NCBI GenBank assembly: GCA_905369775.1
Contig: CAJPJR010000061.1
Span: 1-11,571 of the forward strand
DNA from: Prevotellaceae bacterium UBA1746
GTDB taxonomy: Bacteria > Bacteroidota > Bacteroidia > Bacteroidales > Bacteroidaceae
Length of the DNA: 11,571 nt
Direction of reading: 5' to 3'
Shown here: positions 1-6,382 of the stretch, one piece after another
Numbering within the stretch: position 1 is the first letter of the stretch
Layout of the letters: every line of letters starts with the position of its first letter
Notes under the pieces: model-generated
What the model saw: only the letters and a program-made list of their open reading frames with translations
Database searches by the model: none
Told to the model about the DNA's origin: nothing
Translations under genes and position numbers: made by a program

Positions 1-1520
1 AAGAGATACCTGCCGAGGAAATGGACAAGGCGATGGAGCTGCACAAAGCGTTGGTCGAGGCTGCTGCCGAGAACGACGAAACGCTGATGGAGAAGTTCTT
101 CGAAGATCCCAACTCGCTCACGGAAGACGAGATCGTTGCAGCAATCCGTAAGGGTACGCTCGCACTGGATATCGTTCCGATGACTTGCGGTTCGTCGTTT
201 AAGAACAAGGGCGTGCAGACTTTGCTCGACTATGTGGTAATGTTCCTCCCCTCGCCCCTCGATACGCCCGCGATCGAAGGTACTAACCCCGATACCGGTG
301 AAGTCGAAACGCGTGAAGTTTCGGAAGACGAAAAGACTTCTGCTCTCGCGTTTAAGATTGCCACCGACCCCTATGTGGGACGTTTGACTTTCTTCCGTGT
401 ATACTCCGGTAAGATCGAAGCCGGTTCGTATGTTTACAACGTACGTTCGGGTAAGAAAGAACGCGTTTCGCGTATCTTCCAGATGCACTCCAACAAGCAG
501 AATCCTGTTGAGGTGATTGGTGCCGGTGATATCGGTGCCGGTGTAGGTTTCAAGGACATCCGCACGGGTGATACGCTCGCAGAAGAAGATGCACCCATCG
601 TACTTGAATCCATGGAATTCCCCGATCCCGTGATCGGTATCGCAGTAGAGCCCAAGACCCAGAAGGATCTCGACAAGCTTTCTACCGGTCTTTCGAAGCT
701 CGCTGAGGAAGATCCCACGTTCACCGTTAAGACCGACGAGCAAAGTGGCCAGACCATCATCTCCGGTATGGGTGAATTGCACTTGGATATCATCATCGAT
801 CGTCTGAAGCGCGAATTCAAGGTTGAAATCAACCAAGGTAAGCCTCAGGTAAACTACAAGGAAGCCATCACCAAGACGGTGAACCTCCGCGAAGTCTACA
901 AGAAGCAGTCCGGTGGTCGCGGTAAGTTCGCCGACATCATCGTGAATGTTGGCCCCGTAGACGAAGATTACAAGGAAGGCGGCCTGCAGTTCGTGAACAA
1001 AGTGACCGGCGGTAACATTCCTAAGGAGTTCATTCCCTCGGTACAGAAAGGTTTCGAGAATGCCATGAAGAGCGGTGTGCTCGGTGGCTTCCCTCTCGAC
1101 AGCCTGAAGGTAGAATTGCTCGATGGTTCGTTCCACCCCGTGGACTCCGACCAGCTTTCGTTCGAAATCGCCGCTTTGCAGGCCTACAAGAACGCATGTG
1201 CACAGGCCGGTCCCGTGCTTTTGGAACCCATTATGAAGCTTGACGTAATCACGCCCGAAGAAAACATGGGTGATGTGATTGGTGACCTCAACAAGCGCCG
1301 CGGTCAAGTCGAAGGCATGGAAAGCAGCCGTTCCGGTGCTCGCGTAGTGAAGGCCATGGTGCCCCTCTCAGAGATGTTCGGTTACGTAACTGCCCTCCGT
1401 ACCATCACTTCGGGTCGTGCAACCAGCTCGATGTCCTATGATCACCACGCACCTGTTTCGAGCAGCATCGCCAAGTCGGTACTCGAAGAAATCAAGGGTC
1501 GTGTAGATCTCGTGAAGTAA
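1..1520 (+). CDS. fusA: Elongation factor G, C-terminal ~505 residues (5' truncated by window edge)
   Basis: EF-G is the GTPase that drives tRNA and mRNA translocation on the ribosome. The frame is open from base 3, and the Met at base 21 is internal: the preceding codons read EIPAEE in frame, and the family is about 700 residues long. Roughly 200 N-terminal residues with the P-loop and switch motifs therefore lie outside the window. Visible parts are the end of the G domain with a G5-like segment CGSSFKNKGV (about 186-215), domain II (GRLTFFRVYSGKIEAG; RSGKKERVSRIFQMHS), domain III (MEFPDPVIGIAVEPKT, then GMGELHLDII), domain IV with the tip loop HPVDSDQLSFE (about 1133-1165), and domain V (LEPIMKLDVITPEENMGDV to RATSSM). 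It ends in TAA. The neighbour rpsJ and the intact core motifs mark it as the str-operon copy rather than a paralogue. No terminator follows, so read-through into rpsJ is expected. Confidence 0.97.
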   Translation, partial: EIPAEEMDKAMELHKALVEAAAENDETLMEKFFEDPNSLTEDEIVAAIRKGTLALDIVPMTCGSSFKNKGVQTLLDYVVMFLPSPLDTPAIEGTNPDTGEVETREVSEDEKTSALAFKIATDPYVGRLTFFRVYSGKIEAGSYVYNVRSGKKERVSRIFQMHSNKQNPVEVIGAGDIGAGVGFKDIRTGDTLAEEDAPIVLESMEFPDPVIGIAVEPKTQKDLDKLSTGLSKLAEEDPTFTVKTDEQSGQTIISGMGELHLDIIIDRLKREFKVEINQGKPQVNYKEAITKTVNLREVYKKQSGGRGKFADIIVNVGPVDEDYKEGGLQFVNKVTGGNIPKEFIPSVQKGFENAMKSGVLGGFPLDSLKVELLDGSFHPVDSDQLSFEIAALQAYKNACAQAGPVLLEPIMKLDVITPEENMGDVIGDLNKRRGQVEGMESSRSGARVVKAMVPLSEMFGYVTALRTITSGRATSSMSYDHHAPVSSSIAKSVLEEIKGRVDLVK

Positions 1521-1567
1521 TCGAGGCACGAACGGCAAGATTCCCCAATAAAATCCCTATTTTGTCT

Positions 1568-1612
1568 GCGCAGTGGGATAGCGAACGACTCTTATCCCAC
1601 TGCCGCAAGGCA
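1568..1612 (+). promoter_or_regulatory. Structured RNA element in the fusA-rpsJ spacer (two abutting hairpins)
   Basis: A perfect 10-bp inverted repeat, CAGTGGGATA (1571-1580) and TATCCCACTG (1593-1602), has a 12-base loop. It can be lengthened by GCG (1568-1570) pairing CGC (1604-1606) across a one-base bulge. A second small hairpin, TGCC-GCAA-GGCA (1601-1612), has a GNRA-type tetraloop and shares two to six bases with the big stem, so the two partly compete or stack. There is no T-run after either stem, so this is not an intrinsic terminator. It ends 20 bases before the rpsJ start. A role in controlling rpsJ, for example as a ribosomal-protein binding site or processing site, is inference. 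The sequence TATTTTG at 1558-1564 resembles a shortened -7 box but lacks a clear -33 partner. Confidence 0.5.
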
Positions 1613-1632
1613 AAGTTCAATTCAAACAACAA

Positions 1633-1938
1633 ATGAGTCAAAAGATCCGCATCAAACTCAAGAGCTACGACCACACGCTCGTTGAGAAATCTGCAGAAAA
1701 GATTGTTTCCAACGTGAAAGCCACCGGCGCCATCGTGAGCGGTCCCATCCCCCTCCCCACGCGCAAGCGCATTTTCACCGTCAACCGTTCGACCTTCGTC
1801 AACAAGAAGAGCCGCGAGCAGTTCGAAGTTTCGACCTACAAGCGTCTCATCGACATCTACAGCTCGAACCCCAAGACGATCGACGCACTGATGAAGCTCG
1901 AACTTCCCTGCGGCGTCGAGGTTGAAATCAAGGTATAG
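1633..1938 (+). CDS. rpsJ: 30S ribosomal protein S10
   Basis: S10 (uS10) is a head protein of the 30S subunit, and in other bacteria also a NusG/NusB antitermination partner. The 101-residue product begins MSQKIRIKLKSYDH and contains the long tRNA-binding/Nus-factor loop region (GPIPLPTRKRIFTVNRS), ending LPCGVEVEIKV. Length and sequence match the family throughout. The ATG follows an A-rich stretch (ttcaaacaacaaATG) without a Shine-Dalgarno motif, as usual in Bacteroidota. It lies 112 bases after fusA, and a strong terminator begins about 40 bases past its TAG stop. It is therefore the last gene of the str operon here, rather than the first gene of the S10 operon as in many bacteria. Confidence 0.98.
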   Translation: MSQKIRIKLKSYDHTLVEKSAEKIVSNVKATGAIVSGPIPLPTRKRIFTVNRSTFVNKKSREQFEVSTYKRLIDIYSSNPKTIDALMKLELPCGVEVEIKV

Positions 1939-1950
1939 GATACCGAAAAG

Positions 1951-1968
1951 TATTTGCTCGCGCAAATA
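1951..1968 (+). other. Small hairpin between rpsJ stop and its terminator
   Basis: TATTTGC (1951-1957) and GCAAATA (1962-1968) form a perfect 7-bp stem closed by a TCGC tetraloop, 12 bases after the rpsJ stop. No T-run follows. It may protect the 3' end of the transcript, or be incidental to the stronger hairpin just downstream. Confidence 0.4.
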
Positions 1969-1978
1969 CCCGCCTTTC

Positions 1979-2017
1979 AAAGCCCTTTGCACTTTTGTGC
2001 GAAGGGCTTTTCTTTTT
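1979..2017 (+). terminator. Intrinsic terminator of the str operon after rpsJ
   Basis: AAAGCCCTT (1979-1987) pairs with AAGGGCTTT (2002-2010). Inward a T-G wobble and a GC/GC pair make a 12-bp stem with an 8-base loop. It is followed by TTTTCTTTTT (2008-2017). Stem strength and T-run are those of a classic Rho-independent terminator. It predicts that str-operon transcripts end after S10 and do not reach the ribosomal genes 5.4 kb away. Confidence 0.9.
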
Positions 2018-2329
2018 GCCCGCATCGAAGGCGCTTCGTTTGCCAACGCATGCGCATCCGGGCCCCATACATGGCACAGAACTTGGCTCGGGAGCCTTGC
2101 TCTGCACCATGAAAATCACAAACGACCTCCGAAAGAGGAGGTACTGCCCGCAGGAAGATCGACGTGCGTGGCGTATTTTGTGTGACGACGGCCGGCCTTC
2201 AGAAATAAGCGTAGAGGTTTATTGTTTAACAGCGATGTCTCTCATAGGATAAATGCGAGCCTGCCGGACGAATCCGCCACTGTTTTGCTCCTCGTGCCAG
2301 CAGCTCCCTCGTTCCATCCCGGAGCAAAC
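2018..2329. other. Intergenic region with several hairpins and no convincing gene
   Basis: This is about 310 bases between the rpsJ terminator and the secG-side palindrome. Short open frames exist but none has a recognisable product or a good start context. Visible structures are an imperfect, symmetric 40-base hairpin at 2071-2110 (ATGG/CCAT, CAGA/TCTG and GGCT/AGCC segments separated by small internal loops); ACCTCC-gaaaga-GGAGGT at 2125-2142; CGGA-cgaa-TCCG around 2262-2274; and an inverted repeat TGTTTTGCTCC (2281-2291) / GGAGCAAACA (2321-2330) with one bulged T. A structured non-coding RNA on the plus strand, ending at the 2330-2378 palindrome, is possible. I see no good promoter for it. 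Confidence 0.4.
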
Positions 2330-2379
2330 AAAAAACACCGCATTCCTTCTCACGGTGAGAAGGAATGCGGTGTTTTTTT
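2330..2379. terminator. Perfect 49-base palindrome, probable bidirectional terminator (secG operon end)
   Basis: The left arm 2330-2353 is the exact reverse complement of the right arm 2355-2378, centred on G2354. The stem is framed by six A on the left and seven T on the right (2373-2379), so either strand gives a GC-rich hairpin followed by a U-run. On the minus strand it lies 35 bases after the secG stop and is the natural end of the four-gene operon. On the plus strand it would stop anything escaping the rpsJ terminator, or end a small RNA from 2018-2329. Confidence 0.9.
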
Positions 2380-2413
2380 GCTGAGAAATCAGTAGAGGCT
2401 TCGCCCCAGTTCT

Positions 2414-2806
2414 TTATTTCGCAGGGGCTTGTTGCTGACCTTGTGCAGCAGGTGCCGATTGCTGTGCGGGTGCTTGTTGTTGCTGAGCGGGAGCCGCCTG
2501 TTGCGGGCCTTGTCCTGCACCGGGAAGGGCGGGCACCGAACTTGCGGGCATCGACTCAATGTCGGTAGCATCGTCTTGGCTCGCAGACTTCACAAAGAAG
2601 CTCGTTGCCACGCTGAACACAACCAGGAGCGCAGCCAAGGTCCACGTGGCCTTCTCCACAAAATTTGTCGTTTGGCGTACGCCGAGCACAGAATTGGCAC
2701 CGGAAACGTTCGAAGCCAGACCGCCGCCTTTGGATTCCTGGATGAGAACCACAATGGCCAGCAAGATAGCCGTAATCACGGCGAGGATAACTAAAAAGGT
2801 GTACAT
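2414..2806 (-). CDS. secG: Preprotein translocase subunit SecG
   Basis: SecG is the small accessory subunit of the SecYEG inner-membrane protein-export channel. The 130-residue product has two membrane helices (about residues 2-22 and 54-72). The family signature LIQESKGGGLASNVSGANSVLG (about 21-42) lies in the loop between them, and a charged stretch SASQDDATD follows helix 2. The remaining ~45 residues are low-complexity Gln/Pro/Ala (for example APAQQQQAPAQQSAPA), longer than in E. coli SecG (110 residues). Such disordered tails are, as I recall, common in Bacteroidota SecG. It is the last gene of the minus-strand operon, 6 bases after the TPR gene, and is followed by the palindromic terminator. 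Confidence 0.93.
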   Translation of the reverse strand: MYTFLVILAVITAILLAIVVLIQESKGGGLASNVSGANSVLGVRQTTNFVEKATWTLAALLVVFSVATSFFVKSASQDDATDIESMPASSVPALPGAGQGPQQAAPAQQQQAPAQQSAPAAQGQQQAPAK

Positions 2807-2812
2807 TAGGAG

Positions 2813-3595
2813 TTATGAATTGTATTTGCTATTGATGGCAAGTTTTCGAATAAAGCGAATCTTATCTGCAAAGTAAGCACTTTTCTTCGGATTATTCAAG
2901 TGTAAGTAGGTGAGAATTTCCAAAGCACGCTGATATCTCCCCTGTTTCAGGCAAATATTGGCCAGTGTTTCGGTGTAGCAACTTTTCTCCTCGAAGCCCT
3001 CTTCGCCGGTGTCCGGCGTCAGCAGTTCCTCGTCGGACGTCATTGCATCTCCCTCTCGTCGGGCAGCCGGTTTGAACCATTTTTTTCCGTGCTTTTGAGC
3101 CGCTTCGAGCACTTTGCTGGTCGGGTCGTTTTCGATGTCCGCACCGGGCGCCGGCTGTATCAGCGAAGGGCACCCGCCCGCTTGCGCTTCGATTTGGAAC
3201 AAGTAGCCCATGTAGTCCGAGGCGGGGTCCACCGCCTTTTCCTTCTTCTCTTGCTCCTCGTTGTCGCCAAAAAGGAAGCGGTCGATCATCGTCGAAGTGA
3301 GGTCCGTTCCCGTCGGTGCGTTGTCCTCTTCGTCGTCGAAGCCCTCTTCCGCCTCGTCCATTTCGCGCAAATGAGTGCCCTGCGTCAGATCGAAGAGCAC
3401 TTTGCGATTGGGCACGAGCACGGCAGCTTTTTCGGCCTCCGCTCTGTAGTTCTCGTCGTCGAGTCGGAAGGCGTTTTCCACCAGCAGCAAGCGCGCCGCC
3501 TGCATGCAGGGAAATTGTTCGACCAGCGCTCGCAGTTCGGCCAGCGTGGTTTGATCCATGTTTTCGGGATGTCGGATGAGCGCAGTGAGATCCAT
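2813..3595 (-). CDS. TPR-like protein with acidic middle and C-terminal single TPR motif
   Basis: This 260-residue protein has unknown biochemical role and no signal peptide or membrane segment, so it is predicted cytoplasmic. The N-terminal part (1-70) is helical and resembles conserved Bacteroidales proteins of this locus. The middle (about 78-200) is acidic and low-complexity (EAEEGFDDEEDN; NEEQEKKEKA) and probably disordered. The C-terminus carries one tetratricopeptide-like unit, TETLANICLKQGRYQRALEI (about 208-227), followed by LHLNNPKKSAYFADKIRFI, a form typical of Bacteroidota TPR proteins. It sits between lptE and secG with only 15 and 6 base gaps, so it is co-transcribed and perhaps an adaptor in envelope biogenesis; that role is inference from position. 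Confidence 0.85.
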   Translation of the reverse strand: MDLTALIRHPENMDQTTLAELRALVEQFPCMQAARLLLVENAFRLDDENYRAEAEKAAVLVPNRKVLFDLTQGTHLREMDEAEEGFDDEEDNAPTGTDLTSTMIDRFLFGDNEEQEKKEKAVDPASDYMGYLFQIEAQAGGCPSLIQPAPGADIENDPTSKVLEAAQKHGKKWFKPAARREGDAMTSDEELLTPDTGEEGFEEKSCYTETLANICLKQGRYQRALEILTYLHLNNPKKSAYFADKIRFIRKLAINSKYNS

Positions 3596-3610
3596 GGGCG
3601 AATTACGGGG

Positions 3611-4183
3611 TCACCAATCGGCGACTGTGGCATTAAAAATTTGGTCGGTGATGTCGCGAATGAGTTCCGTCACGATGCGTTCCTGCACCTGCGAGAGTTG
3701 CAGACGCGAATCGTAGGGAGCAGAAGCCGAAAATTGACGTTCCCAGCGTTGGTTGCCCTTTTTGTTCTCGAAGCGCACGTTGACGGTGAGTCGAAGTTGC
3801 ACCTGCGAGGAGAAACCGTCGGCGGCAATGCCCTTGTTGAACTGGTCGTAGCCCACGATCTCACCGCTCAGGTGCATATCTCCCCCGCGTTTGACGATCG
3901 TCAGTCGCGTTTGGTTGGCGTAGGTGTCTTGCAATTTGTTGTTGAACATCGCTTCCATCGGTGCCCATCCGTAGGGCGCGCGGTTGGGCATGCGGTCGAT
4001 CTGAATTGTTTTGATCAAATCGTAATTGATGTTCGTGCCGGTGAAGCGGTAACTGATGCAGGCCACTGTGAGCAACAAGAGGCAGCAGCACGAGAGAGCG
4101 AGGGCGGCGAAGCGATTCGGGCGCAGGCAGCGACCCAGACTCCGCCGAATGTTATGCAGGCGTTGTGAGCAGGCAGACTTCAT
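3611..4183 (-). CDS. lptE: LPS-assembly lipoprotein LptE, Bacteroidota type
   Basis: LptE plugs the LptD barrel and helps insert lipopolysaccharide into the outer membrane. The 190-residue product has an Arg-rich N-terminus, a hydrophobic stretch (about 25-40) and a candidate lipid-accepting Cys42 (LLLLTVAC, then ISYRFTG). The lipobox is imperfect, with Thr rather than Leu at -3. After the Cys, the YRFTGTNINYDLIKTI start and the order of the following segments (MEAMFNNKLQD; LTIVKRGGDMHLSGEI; later QVQERIVTELIRDITDQIFN) match the LptE-like family of Bacteroidota as I know it. No acidic patch follows the Cys, consistent with facing the periplasm. The n-region before the hydrophobic core is unusually long (about 24 residues), so a later non-ATG start is possible. 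Gaps of 15 bases on either side indicate an operon. Confidence 0.82.
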   Translation of the reverse strand: MKSACSQRLHNIRRSLGRCLRPNRFAALALSCCCLLLLTVACISYRFTGTNINYDLIKTIQIDRMPNRAPYGWAPMEAMFNNKLQDTYANQTRLTIVKRGGDMHLSGEIVGYDQFNKGIAADGFSSQVQLRLTVNVRFENKKGNQRWERQFSASAPYDSRLQLSQVQERIVTELIRDITDQIFNATVADW

Positions 4184-4198
4184 AGGGGGAAGCGTCGT

Positions 4199-5440
4199 TT
4201 AGAGATTGTCGAGACCATATTCTTTGATCTTTCTGTAGAGCGTTCTTTCGGAGATGCCAATTTGGTCGGCCGCCTGTTTGCGGTGGCCGTTGAATCGGAT
4301 CAGCGCTTTGCGAATGAGTTCTCGTTCCAAATCGTCTTTGGTGGGCAGTTGTCCGTCGTGTGTTTCGTCGGTTTTCTCGTCTTCCACAAATTCCTCGGCC
4401 TCCGGCACCAGCTCATGGGGCACCTCTTGGTGGTAGGGTAGGAAAGATTGCGGGGCCGCTTGCGGCGAAGCTGTGCGGACGGCATTGCCTTGGCGCAAAT
4501 CTTCGATCTCGAGTTTCAGTTTTTCGATTTCGTGGCGCAGCATCCCGATGGCTTTGAACACGAACTCTCGGTCTTCGTCGTAGTGGGCCTCTTGTCCCGC
4601 AATTTGTGCCGGCGCGTGCGTATTGCTCAGCACCGGCAACGTGTGGGCCGTGGCGGCGGGGATGTAGCGTTCGAGGATTTCGGGCGTGATTTCGCGCTCG
4701 TCGGCCGTCACCGACATGCTTTCGGCCACGTTTTTCAGCTGTCGCACGTTGCCCGGCCAGGGATATTGGAGCAGCATCTGCTTGGCTTTCTCGTCCAAAC
4801 GCACGGGGGGCATGTTGTATCTTTCGCTCATTTCGAGTGCAAACTTGCGGAAGAGCATGTCGATGTCGTTGCCTCTTTCGCGCAGCGCCGGCATGTGTAT
4901 GGCCACGGCCGCGAGTCGGTAGTAGAGGTCCTCGCGAAATCGGCCCTCGGCAATGGCGCGCTGCATGTCCACGTTGGTGGCAGCGACAATGCGCACGTTG
5001 GTGCGTTTCACTTCGCTCGATCCCACAGGGATGAACTCCCCCGTTTCGAGCACGCGCAGCAGGCGGACTTGTGTTTGCAGGGGCAATTCGCCGACCTCGT
5101 CGAGAAAAAGCGTGCCGCCGTCGGCGGCCGAAAAATAACCCTCACGCCGGCCTACACTTCCCGTGAAGGCGCCTTCGACGTGTCCGAAAAGTTCGGAGTC
5201 GATGGTGCCTTCGGGCAATGCGCCACAGTTGAGGGCGAGATATTTTTTCCCTTTGCGGGCGCTGGCATCGTGGATGATGCGCGGGAGCACTTCCTTGCCG
5301 ACGCCGTTTTCGCCCTGGATGAGAATCGAAAGATCGACGCGTGCGACTTTGAGTGCCGTTTCGAGCGCACGATTCAAGGCATCGCAGTTGCCCACGATGC
5401 CGTAACGTTGTTTGACGGCTTGTAATTCTTTGGGAGACAT
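4199..5440 (-). CDS. Sigma-54-dependent transcriptional activator (AAA+ domain plus Fis-type HTH, no receiver domain)
   Basis: This enhancer-binding protein would use ATP hydrolysis to open promoters held by RpoN-RNA polymerase. Order in 413 residues: AAA+ domain from about residue 12; Walker A GENGVGKE (43-50); sigma-54 contact loop GAFTGS (90-95) in place of the usual GAFTGA; Walker B LFLDE (111-115); arginine-finger region GRFREDLYYRL (166-176); WPGNVRQLKN (228-237). A linker then has a predicted coiled coil (KAIGMLRHEIEKLKLEIEDL, about 296-315) and an acidic, Pro-rich part. A Fis-family helix-turn-helix follows (RKQAADQIGISERTLYRKIK, about 387-406). There is no N-terminal response-regulator domain, so control must come from elsewhere, or it is constitutive. 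It is the first gene of the lptE-TPR-secG operon, so it may regulate envelope genes including its own operon; its targets are unknown. Confidence 0.93.
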   Translation of the reverse strand: MSPKELQAVKQRYGIVGNCDALNRALETALKVARVDLSILIQGENGVGKEVLPRIIHDASARKGKKYLALNCGALPEGTIDSELFGHVEGAFTGSVGRREGYFSAADGGTLFLDEVGELPLQTQVRLLRVLETGEFIPVGSSEVKRTNVRIVAATNVDMQRAIAEGRFREDLYYRLAAVAIHMPALRERGNDIDMLFRKFALEMSERYNMPPVRLDEKAKQMLLQYPWPGNVRQLKNVAESMSVTADEREITPEILERYIPAATAHTLPVLSNTHAPAQIAGQEAHYDEDREFVFKAIGMLRHEIEKLKLEIEDLRQGNAVRTASPQAAPQSFLPYHQEVPHELVPEAEEFVEDEKTDETHDGQLPTKDDLERELIRKALIRFNGHRKQAADQIGISERTLYRKIKEYGLDNL

Positions 5441-5508
5441 GGCGTCGGGAGGAGATGAGAAAAGGTTGTCGACGGCGTGTTGCGGCCGGTTTGTGCACCC
5501 CCTCTTTG

Positions 5509-5516
5509 CAAAAATA
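5509..5516 (-). promoter_or_regulatory. Candidate -7 box for the sigma-54 activator/lptE/secG operon
   Basis: Read on the minus strand this is TATTTTTG, an exact match to the Bacteroides -7 consensus TAnnTTTG, about 68 bases upstream of the activator's ATG. I do not see a good TTTG at the expected -33 distance, so the assignment rests on one box and on location in a divergent intergenic region. Confidence 0.45.
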
Positions 5517-5539
5517 CGAATTTATTCGGTACGCTCTCG

Positions 5540-5567
5540 TTTGTTCGTTGCTTTTTCCTTACTTTTG
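5540..5567 (+). promoter_or_regulatory. Candidate promoter for the thioredoxin-fold lipoprotein gene
   Basis: TACTTTTG at 5560-5567 matches TAnnTTTG exactly. A TTTG at 5540-5543 lies 16 bases upstream, slightly closer than the usual Bacteroides -33 spacing. The start of transcription would be near 5574, giving a leader of about 40 bases to the ATG at 5616. It is divergent from the minus-strand -7 box at 5509-5516. Confidence 0.55.
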
Positions 5568-5615
5568 TCCCATTAAATCCTTGTCTCGACACAGAGACCT
5601 TAAAAACCGTAACGC

Positions 5616-6221
5616 ATGAATCGCAAACGAAGTGGCCGTTTCTTTCTGTCGGCAGTGAATTTTCGCCGTGTTTGGTGTTCCTCTTTTTTCTTCGGCGCCG
5701 TCTTGTTAGCGCTAAACCTCTGTTTTACAGCCTGCATCGACGAGGAGAAACCGAATGTAGGCAAGGAGCGGACAGAAAGTGTGGGAGTAGGGAAGAAAAT
5801 CCCCCAATTTTCGGTGAAAATGTCCGACAAATCTACATTTTCCTCCCAGTTTTTGTCGGGGCACCGCGCGATCGTGGTGTTCTTTTACAGTGGATGCGGC
5901 GATTGTCACCGCTATTTGCCTACACTCAACCGCTTTTACGAGAGCCTGCGAGCCGACCCCGAAGGAGAGTTCCGCGATGTGCGATTGATTTGCATCAGTC
6001 GTGCTGACCGTGCGGACCGCATCGCTCAATACTGGGCCGATGCTCATTTTTCGCTCCCTTATGCACCCGAAAGCGACCGTCGCGTGTATGATCTCTTCGG
6101 GGCTCACCGCGTGCCGACCACTTACGTGTTTGATGCGCAGGGCGTTTGTGTAGCCACCTACGGCGACAGCAACGCGCCCGACGAGGTTGAATTGCGCAAT
6201 GCACTGCGCAAGGCAAAGTGA
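5616..6221 (+). CDS. Thioredoxin-fold (TlpA/AhpC-TSA-like) thiol-disulfide lipoprotein
   Basis: This is a predicted envelope thiol oxidoreductase of 201 residues. The N-terminus is a lipoprotein signal: basic n-region, hydrophobic stretch to residue 36, and candidate lipidated Cys40 (NLCFTAC). The residues after Cys40 are IDEEK, an acidic patch. The fold begins with VGKKIPQFSV (58-67), then AIVVFFYSGCGDCHRY with the redox pair C94-G-D-C97, and cis-proline P167 in HRVPTTYVFDAQG. This is the TlpA/ResA layout seen in many Bacteroidota. The substrate is unknown; reduction or oxidation of envelope protein thiols is the family expectation. It has its own candidate promoter, and 161 bases separate it from the next gene. 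No terminator is evident between them, so co-transcription is possible. Confidence 0.88.
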   Translation: MNRKRSGRFFLSAVNFRRVWCSSFFFGAVLLALNLCFTACIDEEKPNVGKERTESVGVGKKIPQFSVKMSDKSTFSSQFLSGHRAIVVFFYSGCGDCHRYLPTLNRFYESLRADPEGEFRDVRLICISRADRADRIAQYWADAHFSLPYAPESDRRVYDLFGAHRVPTTYVFDAQGVCVATYGDSNAPDEVELRNALRKAK

Positions 6222-6382
6222 ACCGATAGAAGGCCTTGTAGAAAAGCAGGGCGTTCTGATGTGAGCGGTCTTTGCTTTGCTGTCGACCTGTTGGGCGGGA
6301 AGGCGAAGTGGGAGGGAGATCAATAAAGAAAGGAGCAGACTGAACTGTTAACCCGTAGATTAAACGTTAAAAATCAACACCT

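Noticed and set aside
1558..1564. TATTTTG as a -7 box for an rpsJ promoter
   Set aside because: It is one base short of TAnnTTTG and has no TTTG at the -33 distance. Read-through from fusA is sufficient.
2072..2087. Possible sigma-54 -24/-12 promoter, TGGCAC-N5-TTGG
   Set aside because: The -24 half is perfect but the nearly invariant GC of the -12 half is GG, and the same bases are explained by the imperfect hairpin at 2071-2110.
2250..2280. tRNA-like T-arm around GGACGAATCCGCC
   Set aside because: No acceptor, D-arm or anticodon arm can be built around it, and the T-loop lacks the TTC start.
2258..2308. Cobalamin-riboswitch-like pieces: AATCCGCCACTGT, then GCCAGCAGCTCC
   Set aside because: The first piece resembles the conserved CCGCCACTGT core and the second weakly resembles the B12 box, but the upstream GGGAA/GGTG elements are missing, the spacing is too short and no downstream gene is in the right direction. 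A covariance search with the Rfam cobalamin model (RF00174) would settle it.
3089..4168. 359-codon plus-strand open frame opposite the TPR and lptE genes
   Set aside because: Its translation is Arg/His/Val-rich with no recognisable domain, it spans two genes that are clear on the other strand, and it has no start context. It is an antisense shadow of GC-rich codons.
4448..5425. 325-codon plus-strand open frame opposite the sigma-54 activator
   Set aside because: The opposite strand carries an unambiguous AAA+ protein with all motifs; the antisense translation resembles nothing and mirrors its codons.
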